From contig CAZBRS010000040.1 of the NCBI GenBank assembly GCA_964494475.1, forward strand, positions 1 to 57,322: 57,322 nt of DNA, in the 5' to 3' direction. Within the stretch, counting starts at the first letter, position 1, and each line of letters starts with the position of its first letter. Shown here one piece after another: positions 43,308 to 52,675 of this stretch. The position numbers and the translations under genes are program-made. Origin of the DNA: CAZBRS01 sp964494475. GTDB lineage: Bacteria > Myxococcota_A > UBA9042 > CAZBRS01. The notes under the pieces were generated by a model. It saw only the letters and a program-made list of their open reading frames with translations. It did no database searches and was not told the DNA's origin.

Positions 43308-46106
43308 CTACGAACACCCGCTCGTGGTGGCGCAGTTCAGGCAGCGGTAGCACGAGCCCGAGCGCACCATGATGCCCCCGCACTCGGGGCAGGGCGGGCT
43401 GTCGAGCTGGTTCAGGAAGAAGGCCGAGCCGTTGGAGCGGCCGGCGCGCGGCTTGGCGCCCTGGGCGGCGACCGCGCCCGGAGCGGCGGAGTTGGCCTCG
43501 GCGTGCACGGCGGCGTCGAGCTCGGCCTTGTCCTCGAGGCCCGTGGTCAGGTCCTTCACGTACCCGGCGGCGGGCGCCTTGCCGTTCATGAACTTCAGCG
43601 TGAGCCACTGGAAGATGTAGTCGGTGATCGACTTGGCGTAGCGGATCTCGGGGTGCCCCGTGTGCCCCGAGGGCTCGAAGCGCGTGTGCGTGAACTTGTT
43701 GGCCAGCACCTCGAGCGGCACGCCGTACTGCAGCGCCAGCGAGATGGAGGTCGCGAAGGCGTCCATGAGGCCCGAGACCACCGAGCCCTGCTTGGCCATG
43801 ACCACGAAGATCTCGCCCGGCGTGCCGTCTTCGTACATGCCGACGGTCAGGTAGCCCTCGTGGCCGCCGATGTCGAACTTGTGGGTGATCGACTGGCGCT
43901 CGTCGGGCAGGCGGCGGCGGTAGGGCTTGTAGACCACCTGCTTCTTGGCCTGCTTGCCGAGGGCGGTGGACGACCTGTCGACCTTGCCGTCGCCGCGCTC
44001 CTTGTCGGTGTTGAGCGGCTGCGTGCGCTTCGAGCCGTCGCGGTAGATGGCGATGGCCTTGAGGCCGAGCTTCCAGGCCTCCATGTACGTGTTCATGATG
44101 TCGTCGACCGTGGCCTCCTGGGGCATGTTCACGGTCTTCGAGATGGCGCCGGAGATGAACGGCTGCACGGCCGCCATCATGCGCACGTGGCCCATGGGCG
44201 CGATGGTGCGCTTGCCGCCGATGGCGCGGAAGGCGCAGTCGAACACCGCCAGGTGCTCGTCCTTGAGGCGCGGGCAACCCTCGATGCCGCCCTTCTCGTC
44301 GATCCAGGCCTCGATCTCCGTGATCTCGTCGGTCTTGTAGCCCAGGTTCACCAGGGCCTCGGTGACGCTGCGGTTGACGATCTTGAGCGAGCCGCCGCCC
44401 ACGAGCTGCTTGTACTTCACGAGCGCGATCTCGGGCTCGATGCCCGTGGTGTCGCAGTCCATCATGAAGCCGATGGTGCCGGTGGGCGCGAGCACGGTGG
44501 CCTGGCCGTTGCGGTAGCCGTGCTTCTTGCCGAGCTCGACCGCGCGCGCCCAGACCTGCTCGGCCCCCTCGAGCATGGCGTCGGGCACGGTGTCGGGGCT
44601 GATGTGGCGGAGCGCGGCCTGGTGCTTGCGCATGACGCGCAGCATGGCCGTGCGGTTCTTCTTGTACTCGACGAAGGGCCCCTTGAGGGCCGAGATGCGC
44701 GCCGACTGAGCGTAGGCCTCGCCCGTCATGAGGGCCGTGATGGCCGCGGCGTAGTCGCGCCCGCGATCGCTGTCGTAGGCGCACCCGAGCGACATGAGCA
44801 GCGCGCCCAGGTTGGCGTAGCCGAGGCCCAGGGGCCGCAGCTTGTGGCTGTTCGCCCCCACCTGGTCGGTGGGGTACCCCGCGCGATCGACCAGGATCTC
44901 CTGCGCCAGGATCGTGACGTCGACGGCGTGCTTGAACAGGTCGACGTCGAAGGCCCCGTCTTCGCGCAGGAACTTCTTCAGGTTCAGCGAGGCCAGGTTG
45001 CACGAGGTGTTGTCGACGAACATGAACTCGGAGCAGGGGTTCGAGGCGTTGATCCGCGAGGTTTCCGGGACCGTGTGCCAGTCGTTGACGATGGTGTCGA
45101 ACTGCACGCCCGGGTCGCCGCAGAGGTGCGCGGCCTCGGCGATCTTCTTGAACACGTCGCGGGCGCGGTACGTGTCCATGACGCGACCGTCCTTGACGGC
45201 GTGCGTCTGCCACTCCTTGTCGTCCTTGACGGCGCGCATGAAGTCGTCGGTGACGCGCACGCTGTTGTTCGAGTTCTGGAAGAAGACCGATCCGTAGGCG
45301 TCGCCGTCGATGGAGCCGTCGTAGCCCGAGTCGATGAGCGCCCAGGCCTTCTTCTCTTCGTTCGACTTGGCGTCGATGAAGCCGAGGATGTCCGGGTGAT
45401 CGACGTTCAGGATGACCATCTTGGCGGCGCGGCGCGTCTTGCCGCCGCTCTTGATGGCGCCCGCGAAGGCGTCGAAGCCGCGCATGAACGAGACGGGCCC
45501 CGAGGCGATGCCGCCGCCCGACAGGCGCTCCTTCGACGAACGCAGGGTCGACAGGTTCACGCCCGCGCCCGAGCCGTACTTGAAGAGCATGCCTTCGGTC
45601 TTGGCGAGGCCGAGGATGCTCTCCATGGTGTCTTCGACCGAGTTGATGAAGCACGCCGAGCACTGGGGCTTGGCCTCGACCCCCACGTTGAACCACACGG
45701 GGCTGTTGAAGGCCATGACCTGGTGCGCGACCATGTAGGTCAGCTCGTCGCGGAAGGCGCGCGCGTCGTCGTCGGTGGCGAAGTAGCCGTCTTCGCGGCC
45801 CCAGGCGGCGATGGTGTCGACCACGCGCGCGATCAGCTGCTTGAGGCTGGTCTCGCGCTGGGGCGTGCCCTGGCTGCCCCGGAAGTACTTGCTGGCCACG
45901 ACCGTGGACGCCATCTGCGACCACGTGGTGGGGAACTCGACGCCCTCCTGGCGGAAGACGGCCTTGCCTTCGGTTCCGCCCCGGATCTCGACGTTGCGGT
46001 TCTCCCACGAGAACAGCGAGAACGGATCCTGCCCGGCCTTCGTGTAGTATCGGGTCATCGAGAGGCCCGTGGCCTTCTCGAAGAGCTCCTCGGCGTACGT
46101 CTCCAT
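43308..46106 (-). CDS. nrdJ: Vitamin B12-dependent (class II) ribonucleotide reductase
   Basis: 932 residues. Makes deoxynucleotides using adenosylcobalamin, without oxygen dependence. NSPVWFNVGV and QCSACFI are near the N-terminus; the NPCSEFMF loop holds the radical Cys and Glu; LAPTGTIGFMMDCDTTGIEPE and GLGYANLGALLM are family strands. The C-terminus ends in a zinc-ribbon-like CPECGG...CYRCLNC tail. I chose the ATG at 46106 over a GTG 6 bases upstream; AGGAGG precedes both. A TTGACA promoter lies upstream. No cobalamin riboswitch was recognised in the 154-bp leader, although such RNRs are often under one. Convergent with the radical SAM gene. Confidence 0.96.
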   Translation of the reverse strand: METYAEELFEKATGLSMTRYYTKAGQDPFSLFSWENRNVEIRGGTEGKAVFRQEGVEFPTTWSQMASTVVASKYFRGSQGTPQRETSLKQLIARVVDTIAAWGREDGYFATDDDARAFRDELTYMVAHQVMAFNSPVWFNVGVEAKPQCSACFINSVEDTMESILGLAKTEGMLFKYGSGAGVNLSTLRSSKERLSGGGIASGPVSFMRGFDAFAGAIKSGGKTRRAAKMVILNVDHPDILGFIDAKSNEEKKAWALIDSGYDGSIDGDAYGSVFFQNSNNSVRVTDDFMRAVKDDKEWQTHAVKDGRVMDTYRARDVFKKIAEAAHLCGDPGVQFDTIVNDWHTVPETSRINASNPCSEFMFVDNTSCNLASLNLKKFLREDGAFDVDLFKHAVDVTILAQEILVDRAGYPTDQVGANSHKLRPLGLGYANLGALLMSLGCAYDSDRGRDYAAAITALMTGEAYAQSARISALKGPFVEYKKNRTAMLRVMRKHQAALRHISPDTVPDAMLEGAEQVWARAVELGKKHGYRNGQATVLAPTGTIGFMMDCDTTGIEPEIALVKYKQLVGGGSLKIVNRSVTEALVNLGYKTDEITEIEAWIDEKGGIEGCPRLKDEHLAVFDCAFRAIGGKRTIAPMGHVRMMAAVQPFISGAISKTVNMPQEATVDDIMNTYMEAWKLGLKAIAIYRDGSKRTQPLNTDKERGDGKVDRSSTALGKQAKKQVVYKPYRRRLPDERQSITHKFDIGGHEGYLTVGMYEDGTPGEIFVVMAKQGSVVSGLMDAFATSISLALQYGVPLEVLANKFTHTRFEPSGHTGHPEIRYAKSITDYIFQWLTLKFMNGKAPAAGYVKDLTTGLEDKAELDAAVHAEANSAAPGAVAAQGAKPRAGRSNGSAFFLNQLDSPPCPECGGIMVRSGSCYRCLNCATTSGCS

Positions 46107-46151
46107 TGCCACGTCACCTCCTCGTCACGTTCGGTCTGCTCGACGGGTGCC

Positions 46152-46179
46152 ATGCTACACCGGGGAGGTCGACTGTCAA
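46152..46179 (-). promoter_or_regulatory. Candidate promoter of nrdJ
   Basis: Minus strand TTGACA (46179-46174, perfect), 16-bp spacer, TAGCAT (46157-46152). About 40 bp before the ATG. Confidence 0.55.
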
Positions 46180-46205
46180 GAAGTTGCACCGATTATGCAC
46201 TGGCC

Positions 46206-46219
46206 TACCAGATATGGTA
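46206..46219. promoter_or_regulatory. Palindrome TACCA-GATA-TGGTA upstream of the nrdJ promoter
   Basis: Perfect 5-bp arms, 27 bp upstream of the nrdJ -35 box. The position and A/T-rich centre (ATAT) recall NrdR boxes that control reductase genes, but the match to that consensus is loose. Confidence 0.35.
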
Positions 46220-46260
46220 TGCGGTTTCCTGCGATTAGGGATCGATTGACGACCCGCGGG

Positions 46261-47913
46261 TCACCGTGGGGCCCCTGGCAACAGCCGAAAAGCGGCCAGA
46301 TTGGTCGCCCCCCAGCGCTCGGCCGCGGCCGGCTCGGCGTGGAGGCCCGTCGATACGCGCGGGGGCTCCATCGTCTGCATGGTCACGCGGTAGAGCCAGG
46401 TGGCGCCACGCCAGCAATCGTCGCCGTCGCCGCACGTGAAGACGAGCTCGCGACCGGTCTCAACTCGCGCGCGCAGGGCAGCAGCGTGCACCAGATCGGG
46501 GGCGATCAGGCCCAACTGCGCGGCGTGGCCCAGCGAAAAGTCCGGGGCGTCGATGACGACCCGCGCCCCCTCGGGGGTCTCCTCCTTGACGCGCGCGAAC
46601 ACCCGCGCGACCACGTCGCGCTGGAGCAGCGCCCCCTCGCCGTTGGGCTGCGGCGCCAGCGGCTGCGCCAGCGTGGCCGTCGCGAAGGCCACGAGCACGG
46701 CCAGGCGCAGGGCCCCGCGCACCGGCCCCCAGGGCACGCGCGCCACGAGAGGCCCGAGCCACAAGGTCGCGGCCAGCGCGAGCCCGGGCACGGCCACGAG
46801 GACGTACTGCTGCTTCTTGGTGGCCACGGCCGACAGGAGCACGACCAGCAGCACCGGCAGCGCCAGCGTCAGGGCCAGGCGCAGGTCGCGCCGCCGCCAC
46901 GCGAGCCCCGCCCCGACCACGAGCCCGAGCAGGGCGACCCACGCCCCCGACCAGCCCGCGAGGTGGCGCAGGTAGAAGGTCGGCGACGCCCGATCGTCGT
47001 GGGTCGCCGCGAGGACGGCGTTCTCGTCGAAGGTCGCCAACTCGCGCACTCGGTAGCCCCACATGTCGACGTGGCCCCGGAAGTCGATGAGCGCCGAGGT
47101 GTTCACGAGCAGGAACGCCACCAGGGCCGCGCCCCCGAACGCGAGCAGCGCGGGCCAGCGACGCGTGCCGGGCCGCGCCAGGCCCACGGCCAGCGCGAAG
47201 GGCGCGAGGGGCACCCCGAAGTAGAAGACGCCCACGCTCGCCCCGGCGAGCGCCCCGCCGACCGCCGCCCGCCGCGCGGACCAGGCCTCGTCGCGCGGCC
47301 CCCAGAGCGCGTGGGCCACGGCCGCGTAGCCGAGGCCGATGCCAAGGGAGTAGGGCGAGAGGGCCGTGGCGTAGGTCACCTCGGGGCCGATGGCCGCGGC
47401 CGCGGCGGCCAGCCCCAGCCAGCCGTCGCCGGTGAGGCGACGCACGATCGCGGCGCAGAGCCCGGCCAGCGCGACCCACGCCAGGCTCGAGAGCACGCGC
47501 GCGACGACCATCAGCTCCGTGCTCCGCAACAGGACCCACTCGGCCGTCGCCGTCAGGATATCGGAGCCTGCCGCCCACGCCGAGCCGACGATCGGCACGG
47601 CGAACGCAGCGGCCGACAAGGTGAAGTTGCCCGACGGGTGCGGGTACTTGGTCATGCGCACCGGAGACACGAGCGCCACGAGGGTCTCGCTCAGGTTCAC
47701 GATCTCGTCACCGCAGGCCGGCAGCACGGTGAGGTCGCGCCAGATCAGCCAGCCGAGCGCCGCGCCCAGCAGCCCCAGCAACGCCAGCCCCGCGCGATCG
47801 CGGGCCAGGCGACGAACCGCCACCCAGAGGGCGACCAGCAGGCCGACGCCGAGGCTCGCGCCCAGCGCGGCGAGCACGACGACGGCGGTGGCGGTGGCGC
47901 GGGGCTCGTCCAT
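46261..47913 (-). CDS. Polytopic membrane protein, putative GT-C glycosyltransferase
   Basis: 550 residues from the ATG at 47913, with about ten to twelve hydrophobic helices. After the second helix comes LTVLPACGDEIVNLSE: an Asp-Glu pair in the first large outer loop, where GT39/PMT-like enzymes keep their catalytic acid. A C-terminal extracytoplasmic domain of ~150 residues follows, with a CGDGDDCWRG disulphide candidate. It is divergent from the aminotransferase/carbamoyltransferase pair and could contribute to the same glycan, but that is inference. Confidence 0.72.
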   Translation of the reverse strand: MDEPRATATAVVVLAALGASLGVGLLVALWVAVRRLARDRAGLALLGLLGAALGWLIWRDLTVLPACGDEIVNLSETLVALVSPVRMTKYPHPSGNFTLSAAAFAVPIVGSAWAAGSDILTATAEWVLLRSTELMVVARVLSSLAWVALAGLCAAIVRRLTGDGWLGLAAAAAAIGPEVTYATALSPYSLGIGLGYAAVAHALWGPRDEAWSARRAAVGGALAGASVGVFYFGVPLAPFALAVGLARPGTRRWPALLAFGGAALVAFLLVNTSALIDFRGHVDMWGYRVRELATFDENAVLAATHDDRASPTFYLRHLAGWSGAWVALLGLVVGAGLAWRRRDLRLALTLALPVLLVVLLSAVATKKQQYVLVAVPGLALAATLWLGPLVARVPWGPVRGALRLAVLVAFATATLAQPLAPQPNGEGALLQRDVVARVFARVKEETPEGARVVIDAPDFSLGHAAQLGLIAPDLVHAAALRARVETGRELVFTCGDGDDCWRGATWLYRVTMQTMEPPRVSTGLHAEPAAAERWGATNLAAFRLLPGAPR

Positions 47914-48092
47914 CACGTCTTCCCGGGTGGCTCGGCGCACGATAGCACGAACCCGCCGGGCGCAACCAGCGACCAGCGCCGCGGCCCGCCCCGGCGGCCT
48001 TTTCCGTTGCCTCGACCGAGGCCCTGGGCTACCGTTGAACCCGCTTTGGCGCGCCTCGAGGCGCGGGTTCCATTCCCTTGTCCGGAGGAGAC

Positions 48093-49349
48093 ATGCGGGC
48101 GCCGCTGGCCATCCCGCGCGGAACGACGGCGCTCGGCCCGGCGCGGGTCGCGGCGGCGCTGCGGCACCTCGCGGCCCCCCACGATCCGAGCACCGTGCGC
48201 GCGTTCGAGCAGGCGTTCGCGGCGGCCCTGGGGGCACGTCACGCCATCGCCGTGTCATCGGGCAAGGCGGCGCTCGCGTTGATCCTGCGCGCGCTCGACC
48301 TGCCCGCGGGGGCGGGCGTGGTGGTCGCCGCGTTCAACGTGCCCGAGGTGCCCTCGCTCATCACGGGGCTCGGACTGCGCGTTCGCTTCGTCGACATCGA
48401 TCCGCGCAACTACGCGCCCACCGCCGAACAGGTCGATCGGGAGATCGACGCCGAGACCCGCGTGCTGCTCGCCACGCACCTCTTCGGCAACCCGGCCGAC
48501 CTCGACGGGCTGGCCGAGGTGGCCCGTGCGCGCGGGCTGGTGCTGATCGAGGACTGCGCGCAGGCCCTGTGCGCCACCTGGCGCGGGCGTCCGGTGGGCA
48601 CGTTCGGCCGCGCCGCGCTGTACAGCTTCGGCCTCATGAAGTCGCTGAACGCGTTCCGGGGTGGCATGGTGACCACCGACGACGACGAGCTCGCGAGCAC
48701 GGTGCGCCGCCTGGCCGACGAGGCTCCGCTGCTGTCGCGCCTCGAGGTGGGGCTGGGCGTGGCCGAGAGCCTGGGCATCTGGCTCGCCACGCGCCGCCCC
48801 CTCTTCTCGGCCCTGGTCCTCCCGGCCCTGAGGCTGCTCGAGGCCCTGGCGCCCTCGCTGGTCGACGACGCCGTCAAGATGCGCCCGAGCGAGCTCGAGT
48901 CCGGCGCGCTCGACCCCTCCCTCGTGACGGCGCGCATGAGCTCGGCCCAGGCCGCGGCCGGCCGGGCGGGGCTGGGCGACCTCTGGACCGAAGCGGCCCT
49001 CCGCTCCGGGAACGCAGCGCGGTTGCTGACCTCGCTCGCCGACGTCGGGGGGCTCCGCCTGCCGGCCCACCTCGCGCCGGCGGCTCCCGCGTGGACCAAC
49101 CTGGTCGTGCGCGTCGCCGAGCGGCAACGGGTCCGAAGGGCTCTGCTCCGCGAAGGCCTCGACACCACGTACGGCTACCTGGTGCCCTGCCACCGCCTCA
49201 TCCCCGAGGCGGCCCCCCCCGGGGGCTGCCCCGAGACCGACGCCGTGACCCACGAAACGCTCTATCTGCCGCTCGGAGACGGGCTCGGCCCCGCCGACAT
49301 GGATCGCATCGCCGACAGCCTGTCCCGCGCCTTGACGAGGACACCATGA
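48093..49349 (+). CDS. DegT/DnrJ/EryC1/StrS-family aminotransferase
   Basis: 418 residues from the ATG at 48093 (GGAGGAG upstream). PLP-dependent sugar aminotransferase fold: AVSSGKAALALIL (phosphate-binding start), VDIDPRNYAP, LATHLFGNPADLD, VLIEDCAQALCATWRG and SFGLMKSLNAFRGGM, with Lys as the Schiff-base residue. Such enzymes aminate nucleotide sugars or small cyclic ketones. A TTGCCT-N17-TACCGT promoter-like sequence starts at 48007. Its stop overlaps the next start by 4 bp (ATGA). Confidence 0.88.
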   Translation: MRAPLAIPRGTTALGPARVAAALRHLAAPHDPSTVRAFEQAFAAALGARHAIAVSSGKAALALILRALDLPAGAGVVVAAFNVPEVPSLITGLGLRVRFVDIDPRNYAPTAEQVDREIDAETRVLLATHLFGNPADLDGLAEVARARGLVLIEDCAQALCATWRGRPVGTFGRAALYSFGLMKSLNAFRGGMVTTDDDELASTVRRLADEAPLLSRLEVGLGVAESLGIWLATRRPLFSALVLPALRLLEALAPSLVDDAVKMRPSELESGALDPSLVTARMSSAQAAAGRAGLGDLWTEAALRSGNAARLLTSLADVGGLRLPAHLAPAAPAWTNLVVRVAERQRVRRALLREGLDTTYGYLVPCHRLIPEAAPPGGCPETDAVTHETLYLPLGDGLGPADMDRIADSLSRALTRTP

Positions 49350-51043
49350 TCGTGCTCGGTATCTGTGACAGCCAGGACGCCGGCGCCGCGCTCTTCCACG
49401 ACGGACGCCTGATCGCCGCCGTGAACGAGGAGCGCCTGAACCGCAAGAAGCTCTGGGGCGGCTTCCCCGAGCTCTCGATCGCCGAGGTCCTGCGCCTCGC
49501 CCACGTTCGCCCCGACCAGGTCGAGGCGGTCATCCTGGGCACCCGGATCACGCCCAACCTGCTGGTGCGCATGTTCCGTGGCATCCACCAGGATCTGCGG
49601 AAGAAGAACGGCCAGTTCGGCTACCTGCTGAACCTGTTCATCACGTACCAGACCGTGGCGCGACGCCTGCGCCTGCCCGAAGCGCTCGAGGCCGCGGCGG
49701 CCCGGCGGGTCATCGCCCGCGACCTCGCACGGGTCGGCGTGCGTGCGCCCGTGCACTCGATCGACCACCACCTGGCCCACGCCGCGGCGGCCTGGGGCAC
49801 CTGCCCCTTCGAGCGCGCGCTCGTCGTCACGGTCGACGGCCTCGGCGACGGCCTGGGCGTCACGGTCAGCGTGGGAGAACGCGGGCACGGCCTCACGCGC
49901 GTGCACGAGGAGACGGGCTTCTCGAGCCTGACCCTCTACTACTCGCGCCTGACCCAGGCGCTGGGGTTCACCCCCATCAAGGACGAAGGCAAGGTCAACG
50001 GGCTCGCGGCCTACACCACCGAGACCCCGGCCCTTCACCTGGCCGAGCAGCTGCTGCGCGTCGAAGACGGCCGCTTCGAGCTCGACAACCACCTGCTGCC
50101 CGCCAGCCTCGATCGCCCCCCGTGGTCCGAGCTGAAGAACTACACGCGCGAGCAGGTGGCCGCGTCGTTCCAGACGCACCTCGAGCACGCCATGCGCGAC
50201 TTCGTGCGCACGTGGCTGGCGCGCACCGGCACCCGGCACGTGGCGGTGGCCGGCGGTCTCTTCGCCAACGTGAAGCTGAACCAACGCCTGGCCACGATGC
50301 CCGAGGTCGACGAGGTCTACGTGTTCCCGCACATGGGCGACGGCGGGCTGGCGGTCGGCGGCGCGCTGGCCTGGCTGGGCGCCGATCCCCAGCCGCTCAG
50401 TGACGTCTTCCTCGGGCCGGCCTACGACGACGCCCGCCTGGAGCAGGCCCTTCAACAGGAGGGGCTGGCCTACACGCGGCCGGCCGACCTGGCCGACGAG
50501 GTGGCCCGCATCCTGGCCAGCGGACGGATTGTGGGGCGCCTCGACGGCCGCATGGAGTACGGCCCCAGGGCCCTGGGAAACCGCACCATCCTGGCCCCCG
50601 CGAACGACCCCGCGCTGCTCGACGCCCTGAACGCCATGCTGAAGCGCAGCCCCTTCATGCCGTTCGCGCCCATCCTCCACGACGACCTCTACGCCGAGAC
50701 CATCGTCGACGGGCACAAGGGCTGGCACGCGTCGGAGTTCATGACGATCAGCTTCGACGTGACCCCCCGGCTGCGCGACACCTGCCGGGGCGGCGTGCAC
50801 GTCGACGACACGGCCCGACCGCAGCGGGTGGTGCCCGCGGTCAACCCCGGGCTGGCCGCCATCCTGGCCGCCTACACGCGCCGCACGGGGCTGCCCGCGC
50901 TGATCAACACCAGCTTCAACCTCCACGAGGAGCCCATCGTGTGCTCCCCCGAAGACGCCGTCTCCTCGTACGTGCGCGCCGGACTCGGAGCCCTGGTGCT
51001 CGGCCCCTACCTCGTCGAGCGACCCACGGGTGTGCTAGGATAG
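49346..51043 (+). CDS. Carbamoyltransferase (NodU/CmcH/TobZ family)
   Basis: 565 residues. The N-terminal domain has the HypF/YrdC-like ATPase features ICDSQDAGAALFHDGRL, EERLNRKK and DHHLAHAAAAW, then TVDGLGDGLGVTV and KVNGLAAY. The C-terminal domain carries ARILASGRIVGRLDGRMEYGPRALGNR and ALINTSFNLHEEP. Family members transfer carbamoyl groups to sugar hydroxyls or amines on antibiotics and Nod factors. The start overlaps the aminotransferase stop, so both are co-translated. The substrate is unknown. Confidence 0.92.
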   Translation: MIVLGICDSQDAGAALFHDGRLIAAVNEERLNRKKLWGGFPELSIAEVLRLAHVRPDQVEAVILGTRITPNLLVRMFRGIHQDLRKKNGQFGYLLNLFITYQTVARRLRLPEALEAAAARRVIARDLARVGVRAPVHSIDHHLAHAAAAWGTCPFERALVVTVDGLGDGLGVTVSVGERGHGLTRVHEETGFSSLTLYYSRLTQALGFTPIKDEGKVNGLAAYTTETPALHLAEQLLRVEDGRFELDNHLLPASLDRPPWSELKNYTREQVAASFQTHLEHAMRDFVRTWLARTGTRHVAVAGGLFANVKLNQRLATMPEVDEVYVFPHMGDGGLAVGGALAWLGADPQPLSDVFLGPAYDDARLEQALQQEGLAYTRPADLADEVARILASGRIVGRLDGRMEYGPRALGNRTILAPANDPALLDALNAMLKRSPFMPFAPILHDDLYAETIVDGHKGWHASEFMTISFDVTPRLRDTCRGGVHVDDTARPQRVVPAVNPGLAAILAAYTRRTGLPALINTSFNLHEEPIVCSPEDAVSSYVRAGLGALVLGPYLVERPTGVLG

Positions 51044-51082
51044 CGCGACCCGGATAACCGTATCACCTGCGAGGGGGAGTTC

Positions 51083-52228
51083 ATGGACTACGGCTTCAAC
51101 GAAGAACAACGCATCCTGCAACAGACCGTCCGGCAGTTCGCCGAGGAGGTCATCAAGCCCACCTGCCGTGCCAACGACGAGAACGAGGTCTTCGACGTCG
51201 CCATCGCGAAGCAGATGATGGCGCTGGGGCTCTTCGGCATCACGGTGTCGCCCGAGTACGGCGGCATGGGCACCGACTACACCAGCTACTGCCTGGTGGT
51301 CGAAGAGCTCGCGCGCGTCGACGCCGGTGCCGCGGCCACCGTGGCGGCGGGCAACAGCCTCGGCATCGGGCCGCTGTACTACTTCGGGTCCGAGGCGCAG
51401 AAGCAGAAGTACCTGCCCCGCCTCTGCACCGAGAAGCTGTGGGGCTTCGGCCTCACCGAGCCCGAGGCCGGCTCCGACGCGGGCGGCTCCAAGACGTCGG
51501 GCGTGCTGAAGAACGGCCGCTGGACGCTGAACGGCTCGAAGATCTTCATCACGAACGCAGCCTCGACGTTGACCTTGGGCTCGACCATCCAGTGCATCAC
51601 GGGCAAGGACGCCGACGGGAAGAAAGAGGTCTCGTGCGTGCTGGTCGAGCAGGGCACGCCGGGCTTCACCCAGAAAGAGATGCACCACAAGCTCTGCTGG
51701 CGCACATCGAACACCGCCGAGCTCTACCTCGACGACGCCGAGGTCCCCGAAGAGAACCTGCTCGGCAAGCGCGGCGACGGCTTCAAGCAGATGATGCAGA
51801 CGCTCGACTCGGGCCGCCTCGCCATCGCCGCCATGGGCGTGGGGGGAGCCCAGGGCGCCTTCGAGGCCGCGCTGCAGTACGCCAACGAGCGCAAGCAGTT
51901 CGGGCGGACCATCGGCAAGAACCAGGCCATCGCCTTCCGCATCGCCGACATGGCCACCGACATCGAGGCCACGCGCGCCCTGCTCTACAAGGCGTGCTGG
52001 CTGCGCGATCAGAAGAAGCCCTTCCAGAAAGAGGCCGCCATGGCCAAGCTGCACGCCAGCGAGGTCATGAAGCGCGTGGCCCATGGCGCGGTGCAGGTCT
52101 TCGGCGGCTACGGGCTGATGGAAGAGTACCCGGTGGCCAAGTTCTACCGCGACCAGCGCCTGCTCGAGATCGGCGAGGGCACGAGCGAGGTGCAGCGCAT
52201 GGTCATCGCTCGCAAGCTTGGCCTATAA
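51083..52228 (+). CDS. Acyl-CoA dehydrogenase
   Basis: 381 residues, the usual length for short-chain acyl-CoA dehydrogenases. FAD flavoenzyme forming the alpha-beta double bond of acyl-CoA in fatty or amino acid oxidation; electrons go to ETF. Motifs: GFGLTEPEAGSDAGG and KIFITNAA in the middle domain, RKQFGRTIGKNQAI and GGYGLMEEYPVAKFYRDQRLLEIGEGTSEVQR in separate segments at the C-terminus. The catalytic Glu sits in the GEGTSE motif. GAGGGGGAG precedes the ATG. Its last 6 bp overlap the convergent small gene. No ETF or thiolase genes are nearby. Confidence 0.95.
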   Translation: MDYGFNEEQRILQQTVRQFAEEVIKPTCRANDENEVFDVAIAKQMMALGLFGITVSPEYGGMGTDYTSYCLVVEELARVDAGAAATVAAGNSLGIGPLYYFGSEAQKQKYLPRLCTEKLWGFGLTEPEAGSDAGGSKTSGVLKNGRWTLNGSKIFITNAASTLTLGSTIQCITGKDADGKKEVSCVLVEQGTPGFTQKEMHHKLCWRTSNTAELYLDDAEVPEENLLGKRGDGFKQMMQTLDSGRLAIAAMGVGGAQGAFEAALQYANERKQFGRTIGKNQAIAFRIADMATDIEATRALLYKACWLRDQKKPFQKEAAMAKLHASEVMKRVAHGAVQVFGGYGLMEEYPVAKFYRDQRLLEIGEGTSEVQRMVIARKLGL

Positions 52229-52552
52229 CCCCCCCAACTCGAACAACGCGGCGTCCAGTTCGTCCATCGACGCCAGGCGGCGTGACGACACGAGGCGCAG
52301 GGCCTCCTCGAACGCGCTGCCGGGCAGGTTGAGCGCAGCGCGCTCGAGCGCCCGCAGGTCGGCCCCCTGGGCGCGCTCGTCGCCGCGCTGGCGGTTGGCC
52401 GAGATCAGGGCCACGTAGGCGCTGGCGGCGGCCAGGACATCCCCGCTCTCCTGCGCCTTCGAACGCACGGCCCGCAGGCGAGCCACGGCTTCGTCGTGGG
52501 CTCCGGACGCCAGGGCGAACAGGGCCTCGGAGAAGAGGGCGTCGGTCTGCAT
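52223..52552 (-). CDS. Small helical (TPR-like) protein, unknown
   Basis: 109 residues, almost entirely helix-forming with Ala/Leu periodicity (LFSEALFALASGAHDEAVARL, AAASAYVALISA), resembling two or three TPR-type helix pairs. No signal peptide. Start ATG at 52552 with GGAGGA upstream. The 3' end overlaps the acyl-CoA dehydrogenase by 6 bp. Confidence 0.6.
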   Translation of the reverse strand: MQTDALFSEALFALASGAHDEAVARLRAVRSKAQESGDVLAAASAYVALISANRQRGDERAQGADLRALERAALNLPGSAFEEALRLVSSRRLASMDELDAALFELGGL

Positions 52553-52675
52553 GCTGGAGTCCTCCGGGTCGCGTGCGGGCGGAGTCTACCACCACCGCCT
52601 TGAAAAAGCTTGACCGTGTCCCGATCCGGGTCGATCCTACGGCCGCCTCCACCACCGACCGACCCCGGGTGAACC

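Noticed and set aside
46107..46260. A cobalamin riboswitch upstream of nrdJ.
   Set aside because: The leader is short, has a clear promoter only about 45 bp from the start, and lacks a recognisable B12-box element.
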